From Terriglobus albidus (GTDB taxonomy: Bacteria > Acidobacteriota > Terriglobia > Terriglobales > Acidobacteriaceae): a stretch of 64,000 bases of DNA. Below the pieces are notes generated by a model. The model searched no databases. It was not told the origin of the DNA and was given only the letters and a program-made list of their open reading frames with translations. The DNA lies in NCBI RefSeq assembly GCF_025685425.1, contig NZ_JAGTAS010000056.1:62001-126000 (forward strand), written 5' to 3'. The position numbers were made by a program, and so were the translations under genes. Positions 34,601-42,969 of the stretch are shown here, one piece after another (positions within the stretch are counted from its first letter, which is position 1; each line of letters starts with the position of its first letter).

Positions 34601-34883
34601 CAGTATCTTTGTGCTGTTTGCCCTGGATCGCCTGAACCGGAAGCAGGAATCGGATGGACTTGCGAAGAAGTTCGGCGAGTTCGCGCAGACACAGTTGCCG
34701 CTGAAGCGCGCGCATCGTCGGGCTGAAGGTCATTACCTGTTGGCACTGCTCGCGTTACGCGCCGGCGATCGCACTGCAGCAAATCAGCATATTCAAGAGG
34801 CTTTGCGCATCGAGCCGGACTTCCTGGCGCCTCGCTTTGATTTGCGTGGTGATTCGGTGGATGTGGTGTTAACGGTTCGGTAG
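31605..34883 (+). CDS. Secreted DUF5107 protein with C-terminal TPR array
   Basis: 1092 residues, signal peptide MKKHGIFVLALSATLLHAQG, GGAG upstream of ATG 31605. Residues about 60-370 are DUF5107, a galactose-mutarotase-like beta sandwich (LRLTYVPEFGGRFMELYDKLNKREVFY; MFWTNAAFPL; WGHGRDSAATERSYTDKAGPYYE). From about 480 to the end, repeated helical pairs such as GILLYKQGKLPEAEAALQAA and AHYDLGCLLYSLDRKDEAVAEWL form at least eight TPR units. Family knowledge: DUF5107-TPR proteins occur in polysaccharide loci of Bacteroidota and Acidobacteriota, with untested roles in handling glycan or recruiting enzymes. First gene of a four-gene chain with 20-, 12- and 6-base gaps. Confidence 0.85.
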   Translation: MKKHGIFVLALSATLLHAQGPSAVTVREGEISVPTYENPGRELQPPLFAGSAAGGVYPFPTYKTPLPATPTPKTYKAVFLESDTLRLTYVPEFGGRFMELYDKLNKREVFYKNDVIKPTGFNPRMNWPQEGIELTGPFDIHSLTLKSDPFWSNTVVKHDDGSVSIMLGEIDPFYGMDVTLTATLHPGVHGLQISVFCFNPNTSRMPQMFWTNAAFPLTKETQFLYPMSRTVGHNTGEVTDWPWYHGVDYSWDRNNLNMLGVFGIDAYDNYGGAYMYDQDYGVFRYADRRVVQGMKMWTWGHGRDSAATERSYTDKAGPYYEAQSGRHVWDGHYEWVGPHAVERWSEWWIPVAGTKGLSTLSDAAALNVREEKQGSKPSLQVDLSPVRAVQGAHLIVTSGAGMLTDTTLDLVPGTPVHKTVVAKSGILRDVQVVLKDASGAELLRYQRPNPETKPSDYTAFTRELEKPTKLPEQMDPEELVLAAESKLKDLDDAGSLDLLALSLKKLPGYSVANTLKGILLYKQGKLPEAEAALQAAVDRNPYEDRGWYYLAVTQLDRGNRTAAERNLYYVWPESAYFGNREYQLGRLNLMRGDFHAAIEHLRGAVNHNAEDLSAHQMLAMAYRATKQDALAEEECATLLGIDPTNRAAFAERFLRTGDADVKAELKRRIGDQTQEALHLAEFYSNAERWKDAAALLELEIPPNADPFGTSSVFYYTLADAQDHAGDHSAAKASRAAAKRTEPVIDRFPYLRSSEAPLRAAIAVDPADVLAHYDLGCLLYSLDRKDEAVAEWLAAEHLRGSDFKIERVLGLAAAEAGQTNMAINHLQKGVELDPSHLATVNDLVSQYAKAGRFDEELKLLQASVDRAADKDDLMMRLLQVNLVQGRYDDAEKVIGTHTFAPRHRDTQLRDNYRALKYAEAGKAFRAGKYAESYTALQAIATPPATLGVDDFHFEATPRLNYDQGLVLEALGKYAEAQAEFNDAVKHADLTSGDRTSYNSDSIFVLFALDRLNRKQESDGLAKKFGEFAQTQLPLKRAHRRAEGHYLLALLALRAGDRTAANQHIQEALRIEPDFLAPRFDLRGDSVDVVLTVR

Positions 34884-34903
34884 TTCTAAGGAGAGCGATA
34901 CAC

Positions 34904-37510
34904 ATGGTACGACGTACATTCGGCTGGGCCTTTGCGACCTGTCTCTTGCTGCCGCTTGCAAGTGTTGCGGCAACGCGCGGCGTTGTGGGGCTGTCGTTGC
35001 CGTCAAAGGTTCTGGAACGTAAAGGGACGGTCGTGGCCACCATGCGCTTTCAGCATGCACATACGGGCAAGGGAAGTGTACATGTGCGCTGGACGGATTC
35101 GCTCAATCGAGTTGTGCAGGAGTACGACTCTCCCATCGAGCTTACGGACGAGGAAGAGTTCACCTTTCCGGTGGACATGACACGCGCGGTCGCCATGGAG
35201 AACACGCTGGAAGCGCATTTCACCATGGATGAGAAGACTGCCAAGGGTACGGAACGTCTGGATGAGACGGGTCGCGTGGACTTTACTGCAAAACCCCTGT
35301 TTCAAGGCTGGCGCGACTACGTCATCATCATGTATCAGTCCTATCCTGCGCCCATTCACGAGAAGCTGGAGCGGCTGGGCATTAACGGCGGACAATGGGT
35401 GGGACGCAACCAGACGACGATCCCTCAAAACCTGCTGAAGAACAACATCCGTTGGTACTCTGAGCAAATTGCAACCGATTTTTACGCGGAGTACCATCGT
35501 TTCCGAACGGATCGGAGCGTGGACTGGTCGTTTCAGCAAGCCAAGGACCTGTACTTTGCTGACCCCACGTCGAAGGAGGCCTTGAAGCGCCATCCCAGCC
35601 TCTCTGACCCGGTTTGGCTTGCGAAGATCACAGATCGCCTGCGCGCGACGGTCAAGCTGAACCAGCCTTATCGGCCGTTCTTCTACAGCCTGGCAGATGA
35701 GACCGGGATTGCTGAGCTCGGAGCCCAGTGGGACTTTGACTTCTCCGACCAGTCCCTTGAAGCCATGCGCATCTGGCTGCATGAACGGTACGGCACGCTG
35801 GCCGCACTGAACGCGGCTTGGGGGTCGAGCTTCAAGGATTGGAATCTGGTCACGCCGCAAACCACCAATGAAGCGATGAAGCGCACGGACGAGAACTGGA
35901 CGTCCTGGGCTGACTTCAAAGAGTGGATGGATATCGCATACGCCAACGCCATCAAAGCTGGTGTGGACGCCGTGCATGAGGTAGATCCCGAAGCCTACGC
36001 CGGCGTGGTGGGTGCGCAGAAGCCCGGGTGGGGCGGCTACGACTATTCGCGGCTGACGCAGGTTGCTACGGTCATGGAGCCGTATGACATTGGCGGTAGC
36101 GTCAAGCTGGCGCATTCCCTGAATCCATCTATACCCTTGCTGTCCACAACCTTTGCGAGCGATGACGCGGAGCGCCAACGCATCTGGCATGAATTGTTTC
36201 AGGGCAATCGCGGTCTCATCTTGTGGGATGAGGATCAACGCTACATCCGTCCTGATGGTTCTAAGGGAGAAGGTGGCGCAAGGGCGGAGGGTTACTACAA
36301 TGAACTCCGCGACGGTCTTGCTGCCCTCATCATTGCCAGCAAGGGCGATGATGATGGCATTGCAGTCCACTTCTCGCAGCCAAGCCTGCGCACGCAATGG
36401 ATGCTCGAGCGGCGCCCTGATGGCGATGCATGGATGAAGCGCGACGCTTCTTATGAGCGCAGCCACAACGACTTTCTCCGCCTTCGTGAATCATGGGGAC
36501 ACGCCATCGAAGATCAGGGCCTGCAGTATCGCTTCATTTCGTACGCCCAGGTGGAGAAGGGTGGCCTTCTGCATGGCGGCATCAAGGCATTGATCCTCCC
36601 TAACTCCAGTTCGCTCTCGGCTGCAGAGGTAAGCGAGATTCGGAACTTCATCTGGCGCGGCGGAACGGTGATTGCAGATGGTCTTCCCGGCACATACGAC
36701 GAGCACAGCCGACGCCTTGCGGCATCACCGCTTGCAGATCTGTTTGTGGCGGGCAACAGGGAAATCACGCACACGTTGAAGTATGGCGCTGGTCAGGCCA
36801 TCACTGTCGGCTTCAGTGTGACGCCGTATCTGCAAAACCGTCTTAGGAGTAACGAGCAGCCAACAGCGAGGCGCATCGCAGAGATTCTACACAAGGCGGG
36901 CGTTACGCCCACCATCGCCGTGACCGATGCCAATCGGCAGCCCGCAGTGGGCGTGAACGTTCGCACCTTTGAAAATGGAGGCGTAACGCTGCTCACGCTG
37001 TTGTCTAACCCGCAGCTCTCCGTCGACGAACTCGGCGCGGTCAACTCCCGCTCGAACGAACGCTTCAGCAAGCCGCAGCAACTGGTGGTGCATCTGCCTT
37101 CTCCCATGTATGTGTGGGATGTTCGCGCGAAGAAGGACCTGGGCCGAGTGACAAGCCTCCCCGTCACAATGGCTGCGTATGATCCTACCGTGCTTGCCAT
37201 CAGTAATACTCCACAGCCGGAGATGAAGAGCGTGATGCCGGACCATGTAAAGGCTGGCGATCGGCTCACCCTCTCCATCACGTCCTTGAATACACCTTCA
37301 GCGAAACAGATCTATCACGTCGATGTCATCGATCCTTCCGGGCAACGCAATGTCCAGTACTCCACCAACGTCTTTGGTGAACATGGAGCAGCGGCGTACA
37401 CATGGCCGTTGGCGAAGAACGATGCAGCCGGTGCCTGGACCTTCCGCGTGCAGGAAATGTTGACCGGCGTGGTGCAGACGCATACTGTGCAATTGCAATC
37501 CGGCGAATAA
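34904..37510 (+). CDS. Secreted GH42-like (beta-galactosidase-type) glycoside hydrolase
   Basis: 868 residues; AAGGAG before ATG 34904; signal peptide (FATCLLLPLASVAA). A short N-terminal beta domain precedes a TIM barrel (VIIMYQSYPAPIHEKLERLG ... FFYSLADETGIAEL with E266 where a GH42-type acid/base is expected; LNAAWGSSFKDWNLV; FKEWMDIAYANAI). A Rossmann-like trimerisation domain follows (KALILPNSSSLSAAEVSEIRNFIWRGG) and a C-terminal beta domain. Layout is that of GH42-type enzymes but the sequence is divergent, so hydrolysis of beta-galactosides or arabinosides is inferred, not shown. Lies between DUF5107-TPR and the transglutaminase-fold gene in one probable operon. Confidence 0.75.
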   Translation: MVRRTFGWAFATCLLLPLASVAATRGVVGLSLPSKVLERKGTVVATMRFQHAHTGKGSVHVRWTDSLNRVVQEYDSPIELTDEEEFTFPVDMTRAVAMENTLEAHFTMDEKTAKGTERLDETGRVDFTAKPLFQGWRDYVIIMYQSYPAPIHEKLERLGINGGQWVGRNQTTIPQNLLKNNIRWYSEQIATDFYAEYHRFRTDRSVDWSFQQAKDLYFADPTSKEALKRHPSLSDPVWLAKITDRLRATVKLNQPYRPFFYSLADETGIAELGAQWDFDFSDQSLEAMRIWLHERYGTLAALNAAWGSSFKDWNLVTPQTTNEAMKRTDENWTSWADFKEWMDIAYANAIKAGVDAVHEVDPEAYAGVVGAQKPGWGGYDYSRLTQVATVMEPYDIGGSVKLAHSLNPSIPLLSTTFASDDAERQRIWHELFQGNRGLILWDEDQRYIRPDGSKGEGGARAEGYYNELRDGLAALIIASKGDDDGIAVHFSQPSLRTQWMLERRPDGDAWMKRDASYERSHNDFLRLRESWGHAIEDQGLQYRFISYAQVEKGGLLHGGIKALILPNSSSLSAAEVSEIRNFIWRGGTVIADGLPGTYDEHSRRLAASPLADLFVAGNREITHTLKYGAGQAITVGFSVTPYLQNRLRSNEQPTARRIAEILHKAGVTPTIAVTDANRQPAVGVNVRTFENGGVTLLTLLSNPQLSVDELGAVNSRSNERFSKPQQLVVHLPSPMYVWDVRAKKDLGRVTSLPVTMAAYDPTVLAISNTPQPEMKSVMPDHVKAGDRLTLSITSLNTPSAKQIYHVDVIDPSGQRNVQYSTNVFGEHGAAAYTWPLAKNDAAGAWTFRVQEMLTGVVQTHTVQLQSGE

Positions 37511-37522
37511 GGAGATGGGGAT

Positions 37523-39595
37523 ATGAAGCGGTCAAAGCTATCTTGCCAGTGCATTCTGCTTTTATCCATGCTGACGCCGACGCTGTTTTCAGCGGGCGCG
37601 CAGGTGTACTCTCCCACGATCGTTCGCGAAGGCGCAGTCGACACAACGGATCTGCACCGCATGGCTGAAGGCATTGTGCAGAACGCACATGCGGAAACGC
37701 CCAGGCAGAAGGCCGAAGCTATTTGGCGATACTTCCTGACCGACGGCCGCTTCGTTCGCCCTGGCATCTTCTATCACATCCCCGGATGGGCCTACGAGGA
37801 GCCGTTGGGCGAGGTGCTGGATCCAGTAAAACTGGTAAACAGTTACGGCTTCGGTCTTTGCTACCAGGACGCCCCTCTGCTTGCTGCCACATGGGAGGCA
37901 GCGGGGCTGCCCGCGCGCGTGTGGTTTCTCACCGGGCATACCGTTGCTGAAGTCTATTACGACGGCGCATACCACTACTACGACTCAGACATGATGGGTT
38001 ACACCACTGTGGGCAACGGTCCGGTGTGGAGCAGCCCTGTTGCCTCGGTGCAGCAGCTGGCAGACGATCCAAAGCTGATTCTGGACAAGCTGATCTCTGA
38101 AAAGATGACGCGAGCCGGCAGCGTGGATGCACCATGGTATCCGGCAGACCTGCGTGCGGGAGCCATCCCGGGCCTCGCTGAGTTGTTCTCCACGAGGGAT
38201 GACAACTATCTCTACGCTGGTTCGCGCTACCCCCATGGGCACACCATGGACTTCACGCTGCGCCCGGGTGAGCGCATGATCCGATACTACGAACCCGGTG
38301 AGTATGCATCGCGCTATATGCCGTACCATCGTGACGGCAGCACCTGGCAGGAGTTTCCAAAGGACATCGGCGAAATCCTGCTGGTGAAGAACGGCCCTCG
38401 GAGCGAGAAGGATGAGCGGCGCTGGTCTGTGGGTGTTCTGGAGTATCGGCCGGACGCAGCGGCGCAACGTGCCGGCAACGGAAAGGCCGGTGAGTGGACG
38501 TATCGCATCGCATCGCCGTATGTTCTGATAGACGCGCAGTTCATTGCGGACGCCGGATCAATTGGCCTGCAAGCGGAAACGTCTGCAGACGACGGCCACA
38601 GCTGGACGCCAGTCGTCGTGAACACATTTGCTGGAGGGCAATGGTCTGCAGCGCCTGGACGACTCGCCACCACAACGCATGGACAACTGAATGCGGTTGC
38701 GGGAACGTACGGTTACCTGCTGCGTCTGCGCAGCTCGAAGCCCATGCAAACTGTACCCGGCCTGCTCATCCGTTCCACGTTTGAGGTGAATCCGCGGACA
38801 CTGCCGGGACTGCTGCCCGGAACGAACCGGTTCACCGTAACTAAGTCGCAACAGGAGAGACATGAGCTCCCTGTACACGCAGAGACAGCAGTATCATTCG
38901 CTAAATTTGCAAAGCATGTGACCTTCGAAAGCGATCATGGTCAGGGCTATCTTCGCAATGAAGACGGCCACGACGGTGAACTCATCTTCGCGTTTGATCG
39001 TGACCGTGATGGACATTTGAAGGCGATCGATGCCGGTGGGCGCTTCCTGGACCTTCACAGTGGTTTGGCGCCGGACAAGCTCACGGCGGAGACGCGCAAG
39101 GTAACTCCGTGGCCGGCGCAGGCTGATGCACCGCAGTCCGCCAGCATTGCCTGGTCGACCAGCGAAGCAGGCCCATGGATTACAGTATGGAGCTTCGCCG
39201 GTCAGAAGCCGCCGTCAGGTGATGGTTCACAGAAGCTGCAGACTCTGCAGTGGCCTGAGGTGGACCGTACCATCAGTGGCTTCCCGAATGGCGCCGGCAA
39301 CGTGTACGTTCGCTATCAGTTCCGGAATCTCGCAGTAGACGATGTGCGCCTGGCAACGATGCGTGCACCCGAGGGGAAGCCCACGGCGTTGACCGTGACG
39401 CACTGCTGGACCGCCGATGGCAGGGCAGGATCATTCAGTCGTACGCTTGCGGCAGATGACTTCAGCTACGAGATCAAGGTCCCGGAAAGCAGCGCGGTAA
39501 CTCCAACAGCCTTGATACTGTTTGCGGGCAATGCTTCGGATGCATCATCTGTCTGCACGGAACAGGCGCCTTTGCAGTTCGCAGGGAGCCGCTAG
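37523..39595 (+). CDS. Secreted transglutaminase-fold protein
   Basis: 690 residues, AAGGAG before ATG 37523, signal peptide (ILLLSMLTPTLFSAGAQ). A papain-like transglutaminase-core domain at residues about 40-165 shows the complete triad: C113 (GFGLCYQDAPLLAATWEAAG), H139 (TGHTVAEVYYDG) and D154 (YHYYDSDMMG). Several beta domains follow (residues about 300-690). The superfamily includes proteases, cross-linkers and peptide:N-glycanases, which act on glycosylated peptides. In a locus combining sugar and amino-acid genes, cleavage of a peptide or glycopeptide bond is attractive but unproven. Six bases before the PFK gene. Confidence 0.8.
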   Translation: MKRSKLSCQCILLLSMLTPTLFSAGAQVYSPTIVREGAVDTTDLHRMAEGIVQNAHAETPRQKAEAIWRYFLTDGRFVRPGIFYHIPGWAYEEPLGEVLDPVKLVNSYGFGLCYQDAPLLAATWEAAGLPARVWFLTGHTVAEVYYDGAYHYYDSDMMGYTTVGNGPVWSSPVASVQQLADDPKLILDKLISEKMTRAGSVDAPWYPADLRAGAIPGLAELFSTRDDNYLYAGSRYPHGHTMDFTLRPGERMIRYYEPGEYASRYMPYHRDGSTWQEFPKDIGEILLVKNGPRSEKDERRWSVGVLEYRPDAAAQRAGNGKAGEWTYRIASPYVLIDAQFIADAGSIGLQAETSADDGHSWTPVVVNTFAGGQWSAAPGRLATTTHGQLNAVAGTYGYLLRLRSSKPMQTVPGLLIRSTFEVNPRTLPGLLPGTNRFTVTKSQQERHELPVHAETAVSFAKFAKHVTFESDHGQGYLRNEDGHDGELIFAFDRDRDGHLKAIDAGGRFLDLHSGLAPDKLTAETRKVTPWPAQADAPQSASIAWSTSEAGPWITVWSFAGQKPPSGDGSQKLQTLQWPEVDRTISGFPNGAGNVYVRYQFRNLAVDDVRLATMRAPEGKPTALTVTHCWTADGRAGSFSRTLAADDFSYEIKVPESSAVTPTALILFAGNASDASSVCTEQAPLQFAGSR

Positions 39596-39601
39596 ACTCG
39601 T

Positions 39602-40768
39602 ATGCCAGGCAACATGCTCATAGTGCAGGGCGGCGGCCCCACGGCGGTCTTCAATGCGAGTCTCGCCAGTGCCATCCGCGAACGGGCAAAGCAAGCGCCC
39701 GGTGGTCGCATCTACGGTGCACGATTCGGCATGCAGGGCTTGTCTCGTGCCGACTTGATCGACCTGAGCAGCCTGTCCAGCGATGCGCTATTACAGGTGC
39801 GAAATAGTCCGGGCGCTGCGCTTGGCTCATCGCGCTTCGCGCCTTCGGAAGCAGATCTGGATGCATCGCTGCGGCATCTGAGTAGTCGCGGCGTTGACCA
39901 GATTGTGTTCCTTGGCGGCAACGGCACCATGAGCGGAGCTAAGAAGTTCGCAGAGTTTTGCGAGAGCCGTAGTTTCTCCGTGCAGGTCATGGGATCTCCG
40001 AAGACGATCGACAACGATATTGCCGCCACCGATCGCTGCCCTGGTTTCGGCAGTGCAGCGCGCTTCATCGCACAAAGCACGTTGGATCTGGCTGCTGATC
40101 TTCGCTCGCTCCACCAGCCTGTCTCTATCTTCGAGACGCTCGGGCGCGATGTAGGTTGGCTCTCCGCAGCAGCAGCGCTTGCGAAAGAGAATGAGGATGA
40201 TCCGCCACACGTGGTCTGCGTGCCGGAGGTGCCGTTTGAACTCGACCGGTTTCTCGATGCCATTTCCAACACCGTCGCAAAGATCGGGTGGGCACTCGCC
40301 GTGGTATCGGAAGGAATCTCGTATGCGAACGGCAAACCTGTCTTTCAGCAGGTATTGCCGTCAGGCGGGAAAACGGCCATGAGGCCATTGATAGGTGGAG
40401 TTGCACAGCACCTGTCGGGACTTGTGGCGGAGCACCTCGGGCTGCGTTGCCGCAGCGAAAAGCCTGGCCTGATCGGACGTTCAGCCGCTGCTTACGTGTC
40501 ATCACAGGACCTCGCAGATGCAGAACTCACTGCGCAGGAGTGCGTGCGTGCGCTTGCCCGCGGAGAAACCGGCAAGATGGCGTCCTTGCTTCCCCTTGGG
40601 ACTGGAGCATCGCCTTCATGCGAATTGATCCCGTTGGCAGCTGCTGCAGGCCCCCGGAGAGCGTTACCGCAGGAGTGGCTCGGCACGGGTGCGATCGCAT
40701 CGAATGAAAAGTTTCGGGGGTATGCCGCGCCATTGGTGGGCCAACTCAGGCGACCGAGATATCTCTAA
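39602..40768 (+). CDS. PfkA-family 6-phosphofructokinase with atypical active site
   Basis: 388 residues. Substrate and phosphoryl-donor motifs: GGGPTAVFNAS near the N-terminus, GGNGTM with N107-G108, and PKTIDND with K134, D137 and D139. ATP enzymes normally have GGDG and PGTIDND; pyrophosphate enzymes have GGDD and PKTIDND. This protein has the pyrophosphate-type Lys, the ATP-type Gly and an unusual Asn for the Mg-binding Asp. Cytosolic; makes a sugar 1,6-bisphosphate. With the AgaS-like enzyme it could phosphorylate tagatose-6-phosphate. It ends the operon starting at 31605; no aldolase follows. Confidence 0.85.
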   Translation: MPGNMLIVQGGGPTAVFNASLASAIRERAKQAPGGRIYGARFGMQGLSRADLIDLSSLSSDALLQVRNSPGAALGSSRFAPSEADLDASLRHLSSRGVDQIVFLGGNGTMSGAKKFAEFCESRSFSVQVMGSPKTIDNDIAATDRCPGFGSAARFIAQSTLDLAADLRSLHQPVSIFETLGRDVGWLSAAAALAKENEDDPPHVVCVPEVPFELDRFLDAISNTVAKIGWALAVVSEGISYANGKPVFQQVLPSGGKTAMRPLIGGVAQHLSGLVAEHLGLRCRSEKPGLIGRSAAAYVSSQDLADAELTAQECVRALARGETGKMASLLPLGTGASPSCELIPLAAAAGPRRALPQEWLGTGAIASNEKFRGYAAPLVGQLRRPRYL

Positions 40769-41391
40769 AGCAACGTCGAAGGTGGCCAGGCAACTTGAAG
40801 AATGCGAGTTGCGTTCTTCGCCTCGACATGAGCAACAGATCAGTTGCACGAGGGCTGTCAGGGCACCGGTAGAGAACACCATCCGATGGCCTCAAGGCTT
40901 TCTGGCTTCATTGCTAGTAGTCCTCACTGGCGTCGGTGCGCCCTAAGAAATGGATGACGCGTCTCTGAGAGGTAGCAGATTGCGTCAAAGCTCGTGATGA
41001 ACTGCCATAGCTCCCAGGAGGGTGAGATCTTCTTTTTTAATGTCTTGCAGAGGGGATTGACGGTCGACAACGCTCCACGGGTACCTTGGTCAAGGTCAAG
41101 CGTACAAGCCAGAAAGGAGTATGTATAACCCTGCTGCTTCTGCAATATAGGCTGTCCCGAAAGGATGGGAGCCTCTTTGGGGGTGCCCACACGGGATCAT
41201 GTGTGCACAAGGAGTCGCAATATCGCACCGTCTATGGCTTTTGCCTTAATTAGACTGCGGAGGATTGAGATATACACGGGAGTATCCTCGATTGCATCAT
41301 GGACGAGGCGTTTCATTGCGTGACGGAACCCATTTGCTCACCTTTTCAGCAAGATTGGCTTCCCACCGATATTCACGCCCACAGGAGTTGG
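40769..41391. other. Gene-free stretch of about 620 bases
   Basis: No frame here has recognisable content, coding bias or a ribosome site. An 88-codon minus-strand frame (40924-41190) and a 63-codon one (41037-41228) match nothing I know. The amidohydrolase promoter must be at its right end. It may be the right border of the conjugate-utilisation locus. Confidence 0.45.
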
Positions 41392-42840
41392 ATGAAAACT
41401 GTCAGATATCTGCTACCGGCCGCCCTCTCGTTCTGCTGCTGCCTGGGAATGGCTCAGCAAAGAGCCTATGTTCTTCCGCCAAATCCCTTGCCTTACGATC
41501 TGTTGCTTCAGGGAGGACATGTAGTCGATGCGAAAAGCCATATCGATGGCATCCGTGATGTCGCTATCAAGGATGGCAAGGTCGCGGCTGTCGCTGAGCA
41601 TCTGGAAGCGAAAGACGCCTTGAAGACGATTGATGTGAAGGGATTTTGGGTAACACCGGGTCTCATTGACATTCATACTCACGTCTACGCCGGCACGGGT
41701 GAGCGTAACTCATATGCTGGTGACAATTCGGTGTATCCAGACGGTTTTACACTGCGTAACGGCGTCACGACGATTGTGGATGCAGGTTCGTCGGGCTGGA
41801 AAAACTTTCCCGACTTCAAGGACAAGGTTATCGATCGTTCTATTACGCGGGTTCTGGCCGAATTGAATATTGTGGGTTCCGGGATGCGTGGTTCGAAGTA
41901 TGAAGATGATCTCGATGACATGGATGGGAAGACGACCGGAGAGTTCGCTCTCAAATATCCCGGTGTCATTGTTGGCATCAAGAGCGCCCACTTTACCGGG
42001 CCGGAGTGGAAGCCCTATGAGCAGGCTGTGATCGCCGGCAATGTCGCGAATATTCCTGTGATGATCGATTACGGAGCACGAAGAATCGAGCGTCCACTTG
42101 ACGACCTGGTTACAAAGTACCTACGTCCTGGAGATATCTACACCCACTGCTTCTCTGGAAATCGCGGCGAACAAGACCCCAAGACAGGAGGACCCTCAAA
42201 GGCCCTCATGGATATGAGGAAGCGGGGTATCTACTGCGATATCGGTCATGGCGGCGGTTCTTTTTCATTTTCAGTAGCGGCGCCCATTATGGCTTCGGGC
42301 TATCATCCCGATTCCATCTCTACCGACCTTCACATCACGTCCATGAACGGGAGCATGAAGGACATCCTGAATGTCGCTGACAAGATGATTCTGTTGGGTG
42401 AAACCATCCCCGAGGTCTTTGCGCAGATGACCGCGAATCCGGCACACGAGATCAAGCAGGACCAGCTTGGCAACCTTTCAGTCGGATCGGTGGCGGATGT
42501 TGCCGTCTTCTCGGAAGAGCACGGCACCTTCGGTTTCTTTGACATGTTCGGCGCCAAGGATATCGGACAGGTGAAGCTTGTCTGTGAGTTGACGATCAAG
42601 AGTGGCAAGATCGTATATGACCTCAATGCGATCGAGTTCGACAAGTGGGATGCGCCGAAGCATAGCTCCGATCCAGCTCTGGCTGGACACTGGACGACAT
42701 TTAGCGAGCGCCCTTTCGGATCGCAAAGCAGTGCACGCTGGCCTTCCTGGATTCCACCATCACAGCGTAAGACCGTGGAGACTGGGCCTCCCGATGTCTA
42801 CAACATGAAGACACCCGAGGAGAAGAAGTCGCCTCGATGA
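41392..42840 (+). CDS. Secreted amidohydrolase/deacetylase-family metallohydrolase
   Basis: 482 residues from ATG 41392 with AGGAG upstream and a signal peptide (YLLPAALSFCCCLGMAQQ); an ATG at 41299 would hide the signal. Amidohydrolase-fold features: the N-terminal beta domain (YDLLLQGGHVVDAKSHIDGIRDVAIKDGKV), zinc motif GLIDIHTHVYAG, a GIKSAHF stretch that may hold the carboxylated Lys, YTHCFSG, DIGHGGGSF and the STDLH metal Asp. Most like the dihydroorotase/D-aminoacylase-related deacetylase group. Probably periplasmic hydrolysis of a cyclic amide or N-acyl group; substrate unknown. Followed after 129 bases by an unrelated export module. Confidence 0.85.
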   Translation: MKTVRYLLPAALSFCCCLGMAQQRAYVLPPNPLPYDLLLQGGHVVDAKSHIDGIRDVAIKDGKVAAVAEHLEAKDALKTIDVKGFWVTPGLIDIHTHVYAGTGERNSYAGDNSVYPDGFTLRNGVTTIVDAGSSGWKNFPDFKDKVIDRSITRVLAELNIVGSGMRGSKYEDDLDDMDGKTTGEFALKYPGVIVGIKSAHFTGPEWKPYEQAVIAGNVANIPVMIDYGARRIERPLDDLVTKYLRPGDIYTHCFSGNRGEQDPKTGGPSKALMDMRKRGIYCDIGHGGGSFSFSVAAPIMASGYHPDSISTDLHITSMNGSMKDILNVADKMILLGETIPEVFAQMTANPAHEIKQDQLGNLSVGSVADVAVFSEEHGTFGFFDMFGAKDIGQVKLVCELTIKSGKIVYDLNAIEFDKWDAPKHSSDPALAGHWTTFSERPFGSQSSARWPSWIPPSQRKTVETGPPDVYNMKTPEEKKSPR

Positions 42841-42969
42841 ATTCCTGCCAGGGGGACGAACTACAAGTTAGTTCGTTCCAGTGGAACTTCACAGAGGCGG
42901 TGGAGTTTTGGAAGTTGAGCAAAAATCGCCAATGGATCGTCTTATTCTTTAGGAGGCCCGGTACCTGCG

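Noticed and set aside
35003-36466. 487-codon open frame on the minus strand
   Set aside because: It lies wholly antisense to the GH42-like gene, has no family pattern or ribosome site, and the plus-strand gene has a signal peptide and recognisable domains.
40924-41190. 88-codon minus-strand frame in the gap after PFK
   Set aside because: No recognisable motif, no ribosome binding site and no hydrophobic or secretion signal.
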